Of a stretch of DNA of 64,000 bases, positions 1 through 14,710 are shown piece by piece; within the stretch, counting starts at the first letter, position 1, and the number at the start of each line of letters is the position of its first letter. The stretch is taken from contig VXCM01000069.1 in assembly GCA_014773175.1 (NCBI GenBank), positions 124,001 to 188,000 of the forward strand, read 5' to 3'. The notes under the pieces were generated by a model. That model was given only the letters and a program-made list of their open reading frames with translations, made no database searches and was not told the origin of the DNA. This DNA comes from Lucifuga dentata (lineage: Eukaryota; Chordata; Actinopteri; Ophidiiformes; Bythitidae). A program made the translations under genes and the position numbers.

Positions 1-29
1 GCTCACAAGCAGGAAGTAACTCTAACCGA

Positions 30-513
30 TTAAAGGAGCATATCGTGATTTTGTATGCTTGAGCCCAATAAATGTAACCTGCACACATGTTATGTTACTG
101 CCAACCATTCTTCAAAACATACTACTGGAGCGGTAAATTTTAGAATTGTTTTTCCTTTACCATTTCCTTTCCTCGTTGAAGTAACTTTGTTCAACCGGTC
201 CAACAAGCAGCAGCACGGAAGAAAACGTATGTCTCCGCCAGGGAATGTATAGTCTCTGAAGACAGCTTTTACAGAGAAATTAAAAATGGCCGTCCCCTCT
301 ACATTCAGACGTACGTGCTAGCTAGCGAAACATTAAATTTCAAGGTGGGTGTCTCACCTGAACATTTGACTTTGAAAGATGAGAAGATTTGGCAAAATAA
401 CATGAAAACTAAAATACGGTTTTATGTTTTGGAAAATGGCAGTATGTATGTAAGTATATGTAGGTAGTATTTATTGGGCTTAAACATGAAAAATCACCGG
501 TAGGGTCCTTTAA
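30..513 (+). mobile_element. TTAA-bounded palindromic MITE, full copy
   Basis: Starts TTAAAGGAGCATATCG and ends CGGTAGGGTCCTTTAA. The ends are inverted repeats of each other over about 100 bp or more (AGGACCATAC...TTTTGCATGTTTGAGCCCAATA in the family). No ORF. This is the whole visible content left of the SH3 exon. Confidence 0.88.
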
Positions 514-586
514 AGAGCACAAGTCCTGAGATGTGACTATGTGAATTGTGTGTGTGCGTGTGTGTGTGTGTGTGTATGTTCCTCAC

Positions 587-698
587 CGGCCTCCAGTCCA
601 TCCATGTGCTGTAGTCTAATGATGTCTCCCTTGTGAAAGCTAAGCAGAGTTCTGTCTTCAGTAACGTAGTTTCTCACTGCAACCACGTACTCTGAATC
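587..698 (-). CDS. myo15a: myo15a coding exon 48: start of SH3 domain, last exon in window
   Basis: Acceptor ctctcag, donor CCG|gtgagg. Encodes [20 protein letters not shown] then [18 protein letters not shown]; human DSDYVVAVRNFLPEDPALLAFHKGDIIHLQ. This is the N-terminal half of the SH3 domain. Ends in phase 1. The rest of SH3, MyTH4-2 and FERM continue outside the window; only repeat DNA is visible below base 540. Confidence 0.95.
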
Positions 699-1104
699 CT
701 GAGAGAGAGATAGAGAGAGAGAGAGAGAAAGTCAAGCTGATAACTGTAATTAATGGTTAAATAATCCTACAAATCATGTCATAGCTATGTAACAGTTCAA
801 CATTAAGCCTCCAAACTATTTTTAAATGCAAGTCACAGCTCGTTTGAAAGGCAAAGAGGAGCACAGCTGTTAAATTAGCATGCAGAGGAGATTTATAATT
901 TATGTCACATATCTGACCCTGATGGCTTAATATTGCATTTGCACAGGTAATAAAGACATAAATAAACAAATCAGTTTTACAACAATCATAGAATAATTCT
1001 GCTGAAATTTGGTATGAAATGCAATCAATGACAGTAATGCTAATATGATAAAAAAAAAAAAATCAATAAAGACAAGCACATTAACACTATTAGTAGGATA
1101 AGTA

Positions 1105-1155
<51 letters not shown>

Positions 1156-1862
1156 ATCTGACCTTCTTGAGCTCTGTGAGGAAGTAGTCGATCATGTGTT
1201 TGGCCTGTGGTGCCTTGGCGGAGAACAGGATCAGCTTCTCATTGGTCAGGTTGAATTCTAGCATGTTCTTCGACGGAATCGACACAAACAGGATGTCCAA
1301 GTAGCTGCACAGGAAATGATATGCAAGACCAGTATGTGCGGAGCAACGGAGAAAGAGAGAAGGGTCTGAAGTCAAATCACTTGGGTTGGACCTTAAAGGA
1401 CCATACTGGTGGTTTTGCATGTTTGAGTCCTATATATATTATATATAACATGTATGTGGGTCATATTTATTGGGCTTTAACCTCCAAAATTACCGGTATT
1501 GTCCTTTAAGACCTCAGTATGCTTGAGGTGTGAAAGTAAGTAAGAGTTTTAGACTGTTCATGCTTAAAACCCATGATGCCATAATGTGACTGAGATAACC
1601 CCATATCTTTTCACTTGAAAATCAACACATCTTTGCCCCATTGGTGGTAAAAAGCTAAACTCCGACTGCTATTGGATTTTATTTGAAAATTTATGGCACA
1701 AGAATATCCATTTGCTGGTGTGTGTCAATGTGTGTGTACCTGTAAGGCCTTAGCACTTTGAAGTAGTCAGAAGCAGTGGAGCTGCTCCTCACCATCTTCA
1801 GCAGTTTGATGCCTTTATGAGACACAGACAACACCTGCACCCCTGTCCCCACGCTCCCCTGC

Positions 1863-1913
<51 letters not shown>

Positions 1914-2289
1914 NCACACACACATTAATAAATACGATAGTCACGAAACACACACACACACACTCATGCCGATTCATGAACATGGCAGCACTGGAAACTG
2001 ACACACATGAAAATAGTATATCCAAATAATTGCACAATGAGCTCTAAACTGCTAAATTCAGATGAATTACAAAGGTTCCTGCATTTAGATTTAATTTTGG
2101 AATCACTGCTTTTGGCTCCATGTCATGTTCGCCAACTATATGTGAAAGAAAACCCGGTTAGAACTCACTGAGGCTGGGAAGAGGCGGGAGAAGTAGATTT
2201 CCCATGAGTCTCTGGCCAAGGCCACCACTTTCTTCTTCACGTTCTCATCCTGTGTTCCTGAAACCTGATCCACATGGTTCTCCTCTGTC

Positions 2290-2364
<75 letters not shown>

Positions 2365-5300
2365 AGAAGAAGAAGAAGAAGAAGAAGAAGAAGAAGAAGA
2401 AGAAGAAGAAGAAGAAGAAGAAGAAAACTAAAGGACTATACCAATGATCATGCATGTTTGAGCCCAATATATATAACCCACAAACATATAACATTACCGA
2501 CAACCAATTTTCAAAACATAAAACTGTATTTTAATTTTCCTGTTATTTTTTTCAAATCCCCTAATCTTTCAAACGTCAAATGGTCAGGTGATACACACAC
2601 CTTAAAATTCAATGTTTCACCTTCTAACAAGTATGCATCATTTTAATTCCTCAGTAAAAGCTGTCTTCTCCTGGGACTATATTTCCTGGTGGAGACATAC
2701 ATTGTCTTCCATGCTGCTCTGTGTTGGATCAGTTAAATGAAGTTACCATACTTTGTTAAAAAACCTAACAGACATAATGTTTGCTGTGATGGATTACGTA
2801 TCTCAAGAGTGTTTCAAGACCCTACAAGTTAATTTTTATTGTGAACTGGAATGAACTGAAGCCAATGGCAGTCTGGAAAGTAGGAAAAAAAAATCTAAAA
2901 TTTACCATTAAAGTAGTATATTTTAGGAAATGGTTGTTAGTAACATAACGTGTGTGTGGATTGTATATATTGGGCTCAAACATGCATGATCCTCAGTATA
3001 TGGTCCTTCAACGACAGAAAGTGCAAACCTTAAACCTTAAAGTTTAGCACGATTTTAGAAATGCAAACAGGATTTATGAGGTTTTATATCACTAACTGAA
3101 GTTACGTGTTACTTTTTTCATACCAAAGACAGCTTTCATCTTCTGTCTCTCCTCCTGTGTAATACGGATGCAGGCCTCTGAGTAGGTATCATGAACAACC
3201 TGCAGAAAATATTAATATTCAGAATTATGTATTTAGTTATTCATTGATTCCTAACATGAGTGAGTATTAACATTAAAATAAAAGCCAAGAAAATACAAAT
3301 GGGCTGACAGCTTTGATGCATTTCTGTATTGTAAAGGTGAGGAAAGTGCAACTTTTATAATTTTATTAGAAGTACATTAAATGAAATAAATCAAATTAAA
3401 GATTAGTTTAAATACCATAAAAAACTGACAAAATAAATGCAAAATAAAAACTAAACAAATGCATCAAAACAAACGCAATGATAAATGAATGCATAAATAA
3501 ATATGTAAATTAAATTAATTCATAAACAATTAAGAAACAAACCAGTAAATGTGTTAATAAACTTTACATTATTGATTTTATTCATTGTTTTCACCTGATG
3601 TTGTTCCCTTCAGCAGATGTTTTTTTAGACTGTATAACTAATTGCTGTAAATATTTATAGATTTAATTCTCAATTTATTTCTTTTCAGGTACATATTTAT
3701 CTATATATTAATTTATTCATGTGCATATTCATTATTATTCATTTAATTATTGGTCATCATATTCTGGATATGACTCTGTATTTTACTTTTATTTTTTTAT
3801 ATTTATATTTTGTATTTTGTATTTATATTTTTATTTTTCATTTTTTAAAATTTTATTTTGTTTTAATTTTTTTATTTAATTTTTTTTAATCTGCTGTACT
3901 TACAGCACTAGACAGAGGGCAGTAGGCCTCTTGACAAAAAAGGTGAAAGTTTAGATGTGAACACACATTTAATCAGATCAATTGATTGATCAATTGATAA
4001 TTCTGACATAAAATGGCAACCTGTTTGAAGATTAGGTCCAGCATCAGTGGATTATTGAGGCTCTCTTTAGGATAGAACACCTGGAAACACAAAATGATGG
4101 ACAATAGAAATATTAGATTTATGTATTTTATTATATTTAAGCAATGTGTGTGTAAAATACAATAATTGTGTGTATGTAGGAGAGAATGTCAAATCATAGT
4201 TTTTATGCTTAGAGGGGGGAAAAAAAGCACTTGATAGAACATGAAGATATTTTTACAGATCAACTGGAGTCAATTCTGACTAATTTTTACAATTGAAATG
4301 GTTCCAACTAGGAACCATTTCAGTAAAATGTCAGTATATTTCAATTACCTTTTACTTATTACACCTGAGGGTGGGGTTACATGTGGAACACCACCCACAA
4401 CCATCCTCACTGAGGGAGTTTTAGATGCTGGATTACATATGTGGAACCCAGTAGAGCAACAACATACAATTTGGTCAATGTAATATATGCAACTGACAAT
4501 CTGCACCCATGGCACCTTAAAGGACCAAACCGGTGATCTTGCATGTTTGAGCCCAATATGTACAATCCACATACACATCATGTTACGGACAGCCATTTCC
4601 CAAAATATACTACTTTAGTGGTAAATTTTAGAATTTTTTTTTCCCTTTTCCTGTTCTGTATGTGACCCCCCCCTCCAAATGTAACCCCTCTCTGTGATCC
4701 AAGATGCAGCGGAGACTCTCTCTGCCATCATTGTGATACAATATTTACAGTCTAGAGACAACTATGACTTGTAGTGTCTGAATGCAATTTGTCGGAACTT
4801 TTTTGTTGTAACTTTTGTTTTTCGTCCATTGATGTTTGTGTATGTGTGCACATAAATGACACCTCCTTCCTCAGGTAGACTTTCCAGGGGACGTTGGTGT
4901 AGGTATAGTATTCATCACCGGTCCTGCTGTGGAGCTTAGTCTGGATGATCTCCTCCTCTACTGGTAATTCTCGAGACACTGGACATGCGCACACATAAAC
5001 ACACACATACACACACAGATTACAGAATTTAAGCAATCTGAATTACAAGTGTTTTAATGCATTATAATTCAGCGGCAAAATATGGGCATAATGCAATCAA
5101 GATGAGGACATGGTACCTGGAATGGACTCGTAATGATGCTCATTTATGCCCCACATTTGTTACACACACATTTTAAAAAAGATTGAACATGTTTTCCATA
5201 TACATGTATGCAAACATGCATGTGTGAAATCAGCACAAATTTCAAGTCCATTCCATAGCTTAAATAAAACTGAGAGGACTTTGCTGTGGATCTGTATGTA

Positions 5301-7377
5301 AAATGTTCACCTGGTGGAGGGGCGGGGCTTATGCTGGAGGTAAATGCGCCAGGCTTGGTTTTCTTGGTCTTAATTCCTTCCCCTTCTTTAGGTTGGGAAG
5401 GTAAGTGCTTTCGTTGAGTCTGAGGAAAGAACGTCAGAAATAATGAATTGAAGAAAAAGACGAGTCAGGGATTAGCAGAGATGTGTGTGTGTGTGTGTGT
5501 TAGTGTATTTAGGGTACCGGTTGTGGTGGATTTTCCATCTGGTCTTTAAGGATCTCCATAGCTTCATCATGAGGGTCTGGCTTTTTTGTAAAGGTCTTGC
5601 CCTCACCTTTCCTACAGACACACACACAGACACACACACACANACACACACACACACAAACCACAAACGCACACAACGAAACATGCAATCACGTACAAAA
5701 ACAGCAAGGACAGAATTGCATTGGAATTTAATTGTTTCTTTTCTTAATCGTAATCTTTAAAGTCTATTAAATGACTGAGGACCCTGTGTGTGTGTGTGCA
5801 CGTGTGTGTTACCTTTTTATGGTTCCAGCTGTTGCACTGGGAGGCTGATGCTGTTTGATGATATCTTTGATGTCATGGCTTGGCTCAATGCGCTCTGTAT
5901 TGTTTGCATTGGATCGGACTACGTCCTCAGGAGGGGGGCCGCGTGTCGGACCTGGAATGTACTACTCTATAAATCTCAGATAAAACTTGTTTTTGACCCA
6001 CTTTTCAAATAAGCCTCTGTTCTACTCGTCCCAGCTTGACTCTAAATTTTCTTATAGTGGGCTTCCCTCATTGCTCTTTAAAAAGCATGAAAGCAGGATT
6101 TTTTCTGTCCATATTCTAAATTAAACAGGTTTCTCAAATTTGAGCTCTTTTGAATGTGCCATTCCATCAAACTCAGAAGTATTCAATACGCTATTAACTG
6201 CATTAAAATGCTAAAAAATTAAGTAATTTTTACCAAAAATAAAAATGTACAGTTCACTGTAAAGGATTAGTTATCTCAAGCTCATTTCAAGTCTCTACAA
6301 GTTGATGTTTGAAGTGTACTGGAACAAACTAAAACCAATGGCAGTCTGGAAGGTAGGAAAAACAGTTTGAAAATGTACCACTCCAGTAGTATATTTTGAG
6401 AGATAATTGGCAGTAATGTAATGTGTACTGTATGTGTATTTTTTAGCTCAAAAATGCAAAACCACTGGAATGGTCCTTGAAGGCTCCATGCTGAAAATCC
6501 TACTGTTTTCTGATTGGCCAGCTCCAACATGGTGCATGCTGGTCACACCCAGTTTTTTTTTTTGGGGAACTTTGCCAATGTTCAGCACATACTCCCGCTA
6601 CATTACACTTTAAAAATGAGGGAGAAATAACAAAAAGCACATGTCCCCTGTAAATAATTGACATCTTAAATCTGGGCGAGTCAAAGCTATACACTGCCTC
6701 ATTTCTGCCAAAAAAAAGGTGAAAGGTCCAACCTCACACAGCAAAATTTCCAGAATTAATTTAATGAAAGAGAGTAATACTCGATGTGGATTTTATTTAA
6801 CCTTACTTTTACCAAAGATAACCAAATCCTGTCAGATCTATGAATAGACAAACTACTCTCTAATCAACATGCTGAAAAATCAACAGCCAGCTGCTGGCAA
6901 TACATGTAATGTAGTACATGTATGCTGTAGTGTAGTGTAATGTGTGTGTGTCAGATGCTGAAACATACTCATTTTCCGCTGAATGGCAGAAGGACCGGGC
7001 TTGTACGATGACTCTTCAATGTCTTTGGTCTGCAGAAAAACCAGAGACAAACCATGAGTTATACAGGTGGCCTTAGATTTAGCTGTAAGCCCATATGGCT
7101 GATATCTGTGCATGCTGACATATGTGTGTGTGTTCATGCATCACATGCACAGTGTATGAATGTGTTTACTCACAGGCCTGGGTGTGTGGGAGTATTGCGG
7201 GGTGTGTGCATGATGTTGTGGTGGTGGGGACTTGGGGGCTGGAGTGGCTGGGGGGAAGGNGCGGGGTGTGTGCATGATGTTGTGGTGGTGGGGACTTGGG
7301 GGCTGGAGTGGCTGGGGGGAAGGATGATAACATCTGCTGCTGGATCACCATGGCCTGCATGGTCATCTGCTGGGCCT

Positions 7378-7425
<48 letters not shown>

Positions 7426-10241
7426 ACCTTCATGTTACCTCATATTCCTCCTAACATTTGCCATATCCATTTGCATACATGATTTCACATTATTTTAGAC
7501 TTTACAGTATTAATATTTTTCCACTCTGGAGTCTACGGTCATTCTTGTAATTGTACTTTTTGTTGAATTTGTTTTTCACTAGATACTTAGAAAGCTGAAC
7601 TGTAAAAAAAAACAAAAAAACAAAAAAACAAAAAAAAAAAAAANAAAAAAAAAAAAACAACCTTTACTAGACAAGATGATAGATTATGGCTTATAAATAT
7701 ATGCCGATGAACATTTCCCGGCAAACCTATAAGCAACAAACAAGGCATCGAAAATAAAATCAATAAATAGAATCAGATTCGTTCATAGTTTGAGTGTGTG
7801 ATCATACATTGAGGTAGAATGTGTGTGATTGTAGACTGAGGTAGAATGTATGATCGTACATTGAGGTAGAGTGTGATTGTATACTGAGGAAGAGTGTGTG
7901 ATTGTACACTGAAGTAGAGTGTGTGTGATAGTAGATTGTGTAAAGACAGACCAGAATGATGGCTTGCTGGTTGATGATGGCTTGTTGCTGCTGAGTCAGC
8001 ATTGCCTCCTCGGATCCTGGAGAAGCATAAAGACATAAACACAGACTCCGTTTAGTAGCCACGATGGCTCTGTGGGTAAACATTAGCAGCACACACACAC
8101 AGTCACTGCAAAAGATCGACGAACTACGAAACATCACAAAAAGTCAAAATGAAATGAATAAAATCTTCAGGATCAGGACAGAAAATTCCATGTGTTTTTT
8201 TTTTTTTTTTAANTTTTTTTTTTTTTTTTAATCTTTTCTCAAACCAAACTGAACTCCATCATGCCCGCAAATGTTGGGCCACACATGCTGCAAAGGCACA
8301 CCCGATGTAGCACACCTGGCATCACAGGCATGGCAGGAAGTGAGGACATCCCCAGCACCACGGGGGACACACCGGGGACACCGGTGACATCACTAGCTCT
8401 ACTGTTAGCAGAGGGTGCAGAACTGGGTGCTGGGAGTTGGGAGGCTGATCTGGAGGGTGCTACACGTGTGGCAGGAGGACTAGCTTGTTGATAGGACTGT
8501 TGGGGCCGGTTGTATATGTGGTATTGCTGCTCTGGCTGCTGCTCTTGCTGTTGGCGGTGCTGTTCATGGTGGTAGTGGTGGGAGGGGATTGGCATGGTGG
8601 GGATGGGTGGCATCATTCCTCCTGCTACAGGAAGCACTGGCACGGCTTGGGGAGCGGCAGGTAGGAAACAGGGTTAGGGTTAGGAAATGTTTGGCTTCCA
8701 GCACCGCAGATCTGTTTGAAATAAACTTTATTAGCACTGTCACTAGACAGGCGTGACTTGACAAGACGATCAGTATTTCCTTGTAACAGAATAGAGCCTG
8801 GTGCATGGTTGGCTTGGACATGGCGTTGACGAGGACGTGGCTCTCTCAGAAATGTAATGTCTGCATCTCTGAATATTCAATGTTCTCTTGCCTTTATGAT
8901 GAGCCAAATGATGACTGTGCACTTCAATGCCATGGATTTCAATGGCAGCTGCTCTCAAACCCTCCCAAACAGGAAATCACACCCAGCAACAGAAATTGTT
9001 CCTGGTTTATAGTTTCCCACCACCTACCCACTCCCTTCTTCACCTCTTGCTTGGGCAATAGTTAGTAGAGGTGCACTTGCATCAGTGAGCACACTGGCTG
9101 CACTCTTTCAAATTTCAAGTAGTGCACAACCTTGTATGCAATTCTCAAATATGGCCACCGCAACTGGTCATTTTGACCACAATTGTCACATTTCCATGCA
9201 TCCACTGTCACATCTGCGTCCATGCCAAGGCCTAGGCGAATAGCAACTGCCTAACATTGAACTTTGAGCATCCATTAAAAAAAAAAACAAAAAAAAACAA
9301 AACAACTTTCCTATTTAATTCTCTAAAACTTTAAAGAACCATATCGTGCATTTTGCATGTTTGAGCTGAATATATTCAATTTTCATACTGACAATCATTT
9401 CCCAAAGCATACTACTGGAACGGCGGTGAAAAAAAAAAAAAAAAAAANAAAAAAAAAAAAAAAAAAAATTCCCTACACCACCATTGGTTTCAGTTCATTC
9501 TGGTATGCCATTAAAATCAACTTGTTGATGCTTGAAATGTTCTTGGGATAGGTAATCCATCATCACGAACAACGCATATTCAGGTTTTTTTTTTTCTCAA
9601 AGTTTCGTAATTTTAGCATTTAAGTACAATAAAAAGCATGGAATGAATATATGTCTCCACCAGGAAATATAGTCCCAAAAGAAGACCTGCATTTATTGGA
9701 AAAATTAAACAACCATGACTTCATAAGTTTGCGTAACTATTAGCGGGTGAAACATTGATTTTTAAGGTGGGCGTATCGCTTGAATATTTGATTTTGAAAG
9801 ATTAAGAGATTTTGCAAAATATCAGGAAAGTTGAAATACAGTTTTATCCTTTGGGAAATGATTATCAGTAACATAACACGTATGAAAATTGAATATATTA
9901 GCCTCAAACATGCAAAATGGCCGGTATGGTCCTTTAAACTCACATATTTTGCTTCCCCTTGTTCTATTTTCCTTCCTTCATAATTAAATCGTTGGAGACT
10001 GATCAGCTTATTGCTACATGCATAATTCTTTGATTTTGGTCTAGTTTCTCATAATCCAATTCATGACACAATGAACATTTTCTTCTGACTCTGCATATAA
10101 TGTAGCATAATGCAAGAAACTTTAGAGTTTTACCCATGTGGTCATTAGAAACTCAGCCATGTTTGCAGCATTTAGCAGCAGCCAGAGTCTAGCACAGAGG
10201 ATTTCAGACCCATTTAGATGAAGATGAATTATTCATATCAG

Positions 10242-10284
<43 letters not shown>

Positions 10285-10829
10285 NGGGGGGGGGGGACAA
10301 AAGAACTGCTGGCAAAGATAAATGGAGCCAAGTAAAGGGAAGAATAGAACAAGAATGAGGAGTTATACAGTTGGATGAAAGATATTAAACTAAATGAATA
10401 CTAATGTAAAATTTTTTGACAAATCTCACTTACAGCATTTACAACAAACATGTTGTAACACTCTAAACACATGTAGACATTAAACTTTCTGTAAGTTAAC
10501 ACAAACAACAAAGTGTTTCACCTCCGGGGTGTATTCCTGGGGGATAAGGCCGGCTGGGGGCCTTTTGGCTTTGGTCCCCTTCCCCTCCTCCTCCTTCTCC
10601 TCCAATGATGCCTACGCCTCCTCCTCCCTTCATCCTCGCTGACAAACTCGTTGTCTTTTCCATGTCCTGGTGAAGGCAGTAACGAAGGACAGAAAGGGAG
10701 AGAGTGAGTGATTTGCAGCAAAGGATGGCTGTCGATGCTGAGAGATCGAAGTTTGAGAGGCATGGAAAGTGAGTGTGTGTGTCTGTGTGTGAGTGGGAGA
10801 GGGAGGGAGGGAGGCAGGGAGGGAGGGAN

Positions 10830-10879
<50 letters not shown>

Positions 10880-11674
10880 GTGTTGGTTTCTGAGTGAGTC
10901 AATAGAGCCGTAGGAACAAAATACTCTCTGGGGAGTACCGTACATATTGAAACAGATGCACGCATGCACACATACATGCATGGACGCACGCACACGCGCA
11001 TGCACATGCACACACACACACAACTCAAAAACAACAGTAAGTCTCTGCTACAACTGAAGATGAGCTGTAAAACCTGCAATAAATTCTGCTTTATCTTTAT
11101 TTAATGGGGACATCTTACCAGATTTCCATGTTCTTACTTTCATTTAGGGTGTCTATAATGAACCCTCTGCGATTATTAAAAGTGCAAAAAAACAAAACAA
11201 AACAAAAAAAAAAAACAATGATCCACTACTACTTTCCATTGCTGCAGCACTGATGTGTACACTGAGTGAAAACAGGCCATTTAGATGCTAACTTTATGGT
11301 AACAGTGGCGTCAAATGTTGAAAAAAAATGCTGAATAATTGTTTAAGTATGTTTCCAAAACAGGAGCAGTAAGATTCATTAGTTTCTGGGTTGCTGGAAA
11401 TGTGTAACATTACCCTGATAGGCCACTCAGTGGTGCTGTAGGACAGGATAATGAGTGGTTCACGCTCCACTAGGGGGCAGACATGCTTATTCTTAGTTTC
11501 AGTTTGGGCAATGATGCGATTAATGGCTGTAACTTTGTGAAGAAAGGTTTAATTTGAACATAAATTGGCATGGAAGGTCAAAACTCCTAAATGGAAATTG
11601 TCTATGAAACTTGGGAAAATGTCATCAGTAACTGAGCACGAATTTCCAATAAAAGCAAAAACAAAGATTTTTAA

Positions 11675-11720
<46 letters not shown>

Positions 11721-14054
11721 CAGTTTTTAACCTGTTCCAGGTTCTCCCGAGTTCTCCAGAAATGAGCTCAGCTAAAAATGTTTTATTCAGGTTGAGTCCA
11801 TGTTCTAGTTTTAGCATCAGACCTTTAGCGGTCAAGGCCCCCTTCCCAATCTGCAATCTCAATGGAAATCAGCTGACCAATCTGCTCTGATTGGCCAGCT
11901 GCCTCAGACCTGAGCTGCAGCATCCACAGTTTGTGAAACACAGATGCTAGCAAAAAACTTGCTGATGAGCCTTGTACTTGGACTGTTGGCGGGTATATTC
12001 CAATGATTCCAATTCCTGCTGACCTAAATATGTCATGGAAGAAAACCGAAAAGAAAATCAAGACACAAACTTTTCAGGGCAGTTGAAGACTGGTGGGGTT
12101 GTCTTACTGGATGCATTTCTCCAAGCATTCATATAAAGTTTTGCAACTTTATCTGTTCTCGATAGCAATTGCCATCATGAGTCAAAAGACAACAGCACCA
12201 CCTACAGAAACCCAAACAGATGCAGAAAATCCAAGAAACAACAAAAAAGCGGTTAAAACACATGCTGCTTGATTTTCAGAAAGATTTTCACTTTTCACTT
12301 TTATGAAGTGAAACGCAGCAATAGTGAAACACAATGGTCTTGACGGTTGTTTCATTGTGCAAAATATTTTCAAATTACAAAACTGCCATTTCAGCTGGAT
12401 TTCTGATTGTGATAAGACCTTCTGACTTTTTTTTTTTTTTTTTTNTTTTTTTTTTTTTTTTTGTATAATTGATAGATAAAATACTAAGCTGTTGTCTAAT
12501 TGCGCTGCCTGTTGCTACCGTCACATATGGTAAGGTTGCTCAGTAACCTAATCACCCCTCCTCCTGCCAGGTGATCACGTCTGCTCCATTCATACAGAAC
12601 AGCACCGGTGGATCACATGTTCCATCCATCCATCAACACACGCTTCCATTCACACTCAGATGGCAGATCAGGTGGAGCCGGAGCGTGACATGACAGTTTT
12701 TATGGTGTTCCAAAACAGAATGGAAAGTAGAGTCGGAGCGGTGGAGTTTATTGGAGGTGTGTGTGTGTGCATGTGGACAATAACTGTGGGAAGTAAGGGT
12801 GCTGGAGATGATGCAGCACCCCCTGTTGGTAGTGTAACAAGATGGCTATTAAAGGACCATACCAGTGATTTTGCATGTTTAAGTCCAATAAATGCTACTT
12901 CAAATACCGTAAATGCTCTATTAGTGATTGAGGCCTTTATTTACCTCAACTGCAGAGCCCCCAGCCAATATAGGAGACAGGCTTTTATAAGAGACAGGCC
13001 TTTATTTCTAATTTTGCCGATGGGCAAACCCATAACTGCATAAAAAAACACAACGCTACAAGGGAGAAGATGTCAGTGTGAACATGCCTCCAGGTAGCTT
13101 TTAGAATGGTTAATTTTCATCCACTTTTCCCGGTTGGTGATGACAGCGGAGCGTCACTCACGTTTCGCTATCACCGCCCTCTTTCTGAGGGCTCCACAGT
13201 TACGGCTTTATTTCACGTTGAGCCCGGTCGTGACTTCTGACTGGAGAGATGACGGCTGGAGAGGTTTTTAAGCGGTTTGGTATCCAAACATGGCTGCTGT
13301 CATCTTGTGGCAGCAGCAGCAGATTACACTAATAGTTTCCTGGGCTAGTAAAAGACAAACACCAAACCTGGCCTTTATATGAGACCCTTTTATTTTGTCC
13401 TGCTGACTCCGCTCCGGCTATTATTTGAATACCGGTTTTTAATAGAGAATTTATGGTATTACTACTTACTGATAACCATTTTCCAAAATATAAAAGCACA
13501 GAGTACAGAGGGCGAGGCTTGAGGAAGAGGTGCAGCACTGTTAGAATGCATGCAAGATCGAGTAAAAACTTATTCATGAATTAAATCAGTGGCTCATCTC
13601 TCAAATGTATTAACTAACACACGTGAGGAAAGCACAGTTAAAAACATCATCCAGACTTCATATTGCTGAAAGTTACCACCAGATTGAAACAAGTCTTAAT
13701 TTTTGCATGATGGTGTGTTTTATTATTGTGTTTAAAGGTCAAAGCTCAGGGTTAAATAAATAGTTGCAGCTGTTGAAAGCATATGTATCTAGAGCTATCG
13801 TACCCATTATACATATATGTACTTGAAATTGGCCCCCATGACATTGTTTAATATTACCGTGGTGTTCAGAAACATGGATGGCACAACCTCCACAGAGTCT
13901 AGCCATGAGCATACTCACTATGCTGCTATCAGACAGCACAGAGTCAAACAGGCTGTCCAGGTAGCGGTCCATCCCTCTCTGAGTCTGACCGTCGCTGAAT
14001 GCATCTGACTCTACTGGACACAGAAACAGCTGGTTAGATTTAGGCTGTTAACGT

Positions 14055-14093
<39 letters not shown>

Positions 14094-14165
14094 NACATGT
14101 GGGAGGTACTTATTTACATAGTTTGCTTAATTTACTTTACTTTAACTTTACTTTAGCCTTACTTT

Positions 14166-14215
<50 letters not shown>

Positions 14216-14676
14216 TTCCTTCTATTCATTTCCTTCTTCTTTTCTTTTCCTCTTCTTTTCATAATGAGTACCTAATACTAATACTTCTACTGACTAAAAT
14301 ATGTTCACTTTTATTTTAAGAAACATATAAATGCAAGAGGTGTGTGTGTGTGTGTACCATGGCTGAAGTAACCATCAGAGTCAGGCAGACTGTAGGCAGG
14401 TCTGCAGCTGAAAGGAAGAGAAGGAGGGAGCTCCTCATCAGATTCAAAACCGCTGCCAAACAAAGTACTGGGAGAGGAGAGGAGAGGAGAGGAGAGGAGA
14501 GGNCAAAACCGCTGCCAAACAAAGTACTGGGAGAGGAGAGGAGAGGAGAGGAGAGGAGAGGAGAGGAGACTTATGGACTTCACAGAGCACTGTCTTTGAT
14601 GTAATACCTGTACGTTTAAAATCCCTCTCATGCTGTCAGTGTGTGTGTGTGTGTGTGTCCTGTACTGACAGGCTGN

Positions 14677-14710
<34 letters not shown>

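Larger units (their letters stand above)
8646..10521 (-). other. myo15a intron with MITE
   Basis: 1.9-kb intron between coding exons 34 and 35. Holds one full MITE (9331-9938) and a GA/G tract; otherwise unique-looking sequence with no ORF or motif I can support. Confidence 0.85.
10667..13918 (-). other. myo15a intron, 3.25 kb
   Basis: Between coding exons 33 and 34. Contains GA and TTGA tracts, poly-T with N at 12445, and the nested transposon pair at 12849-13498. Nothing else recognised. Confidence 0.85.
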
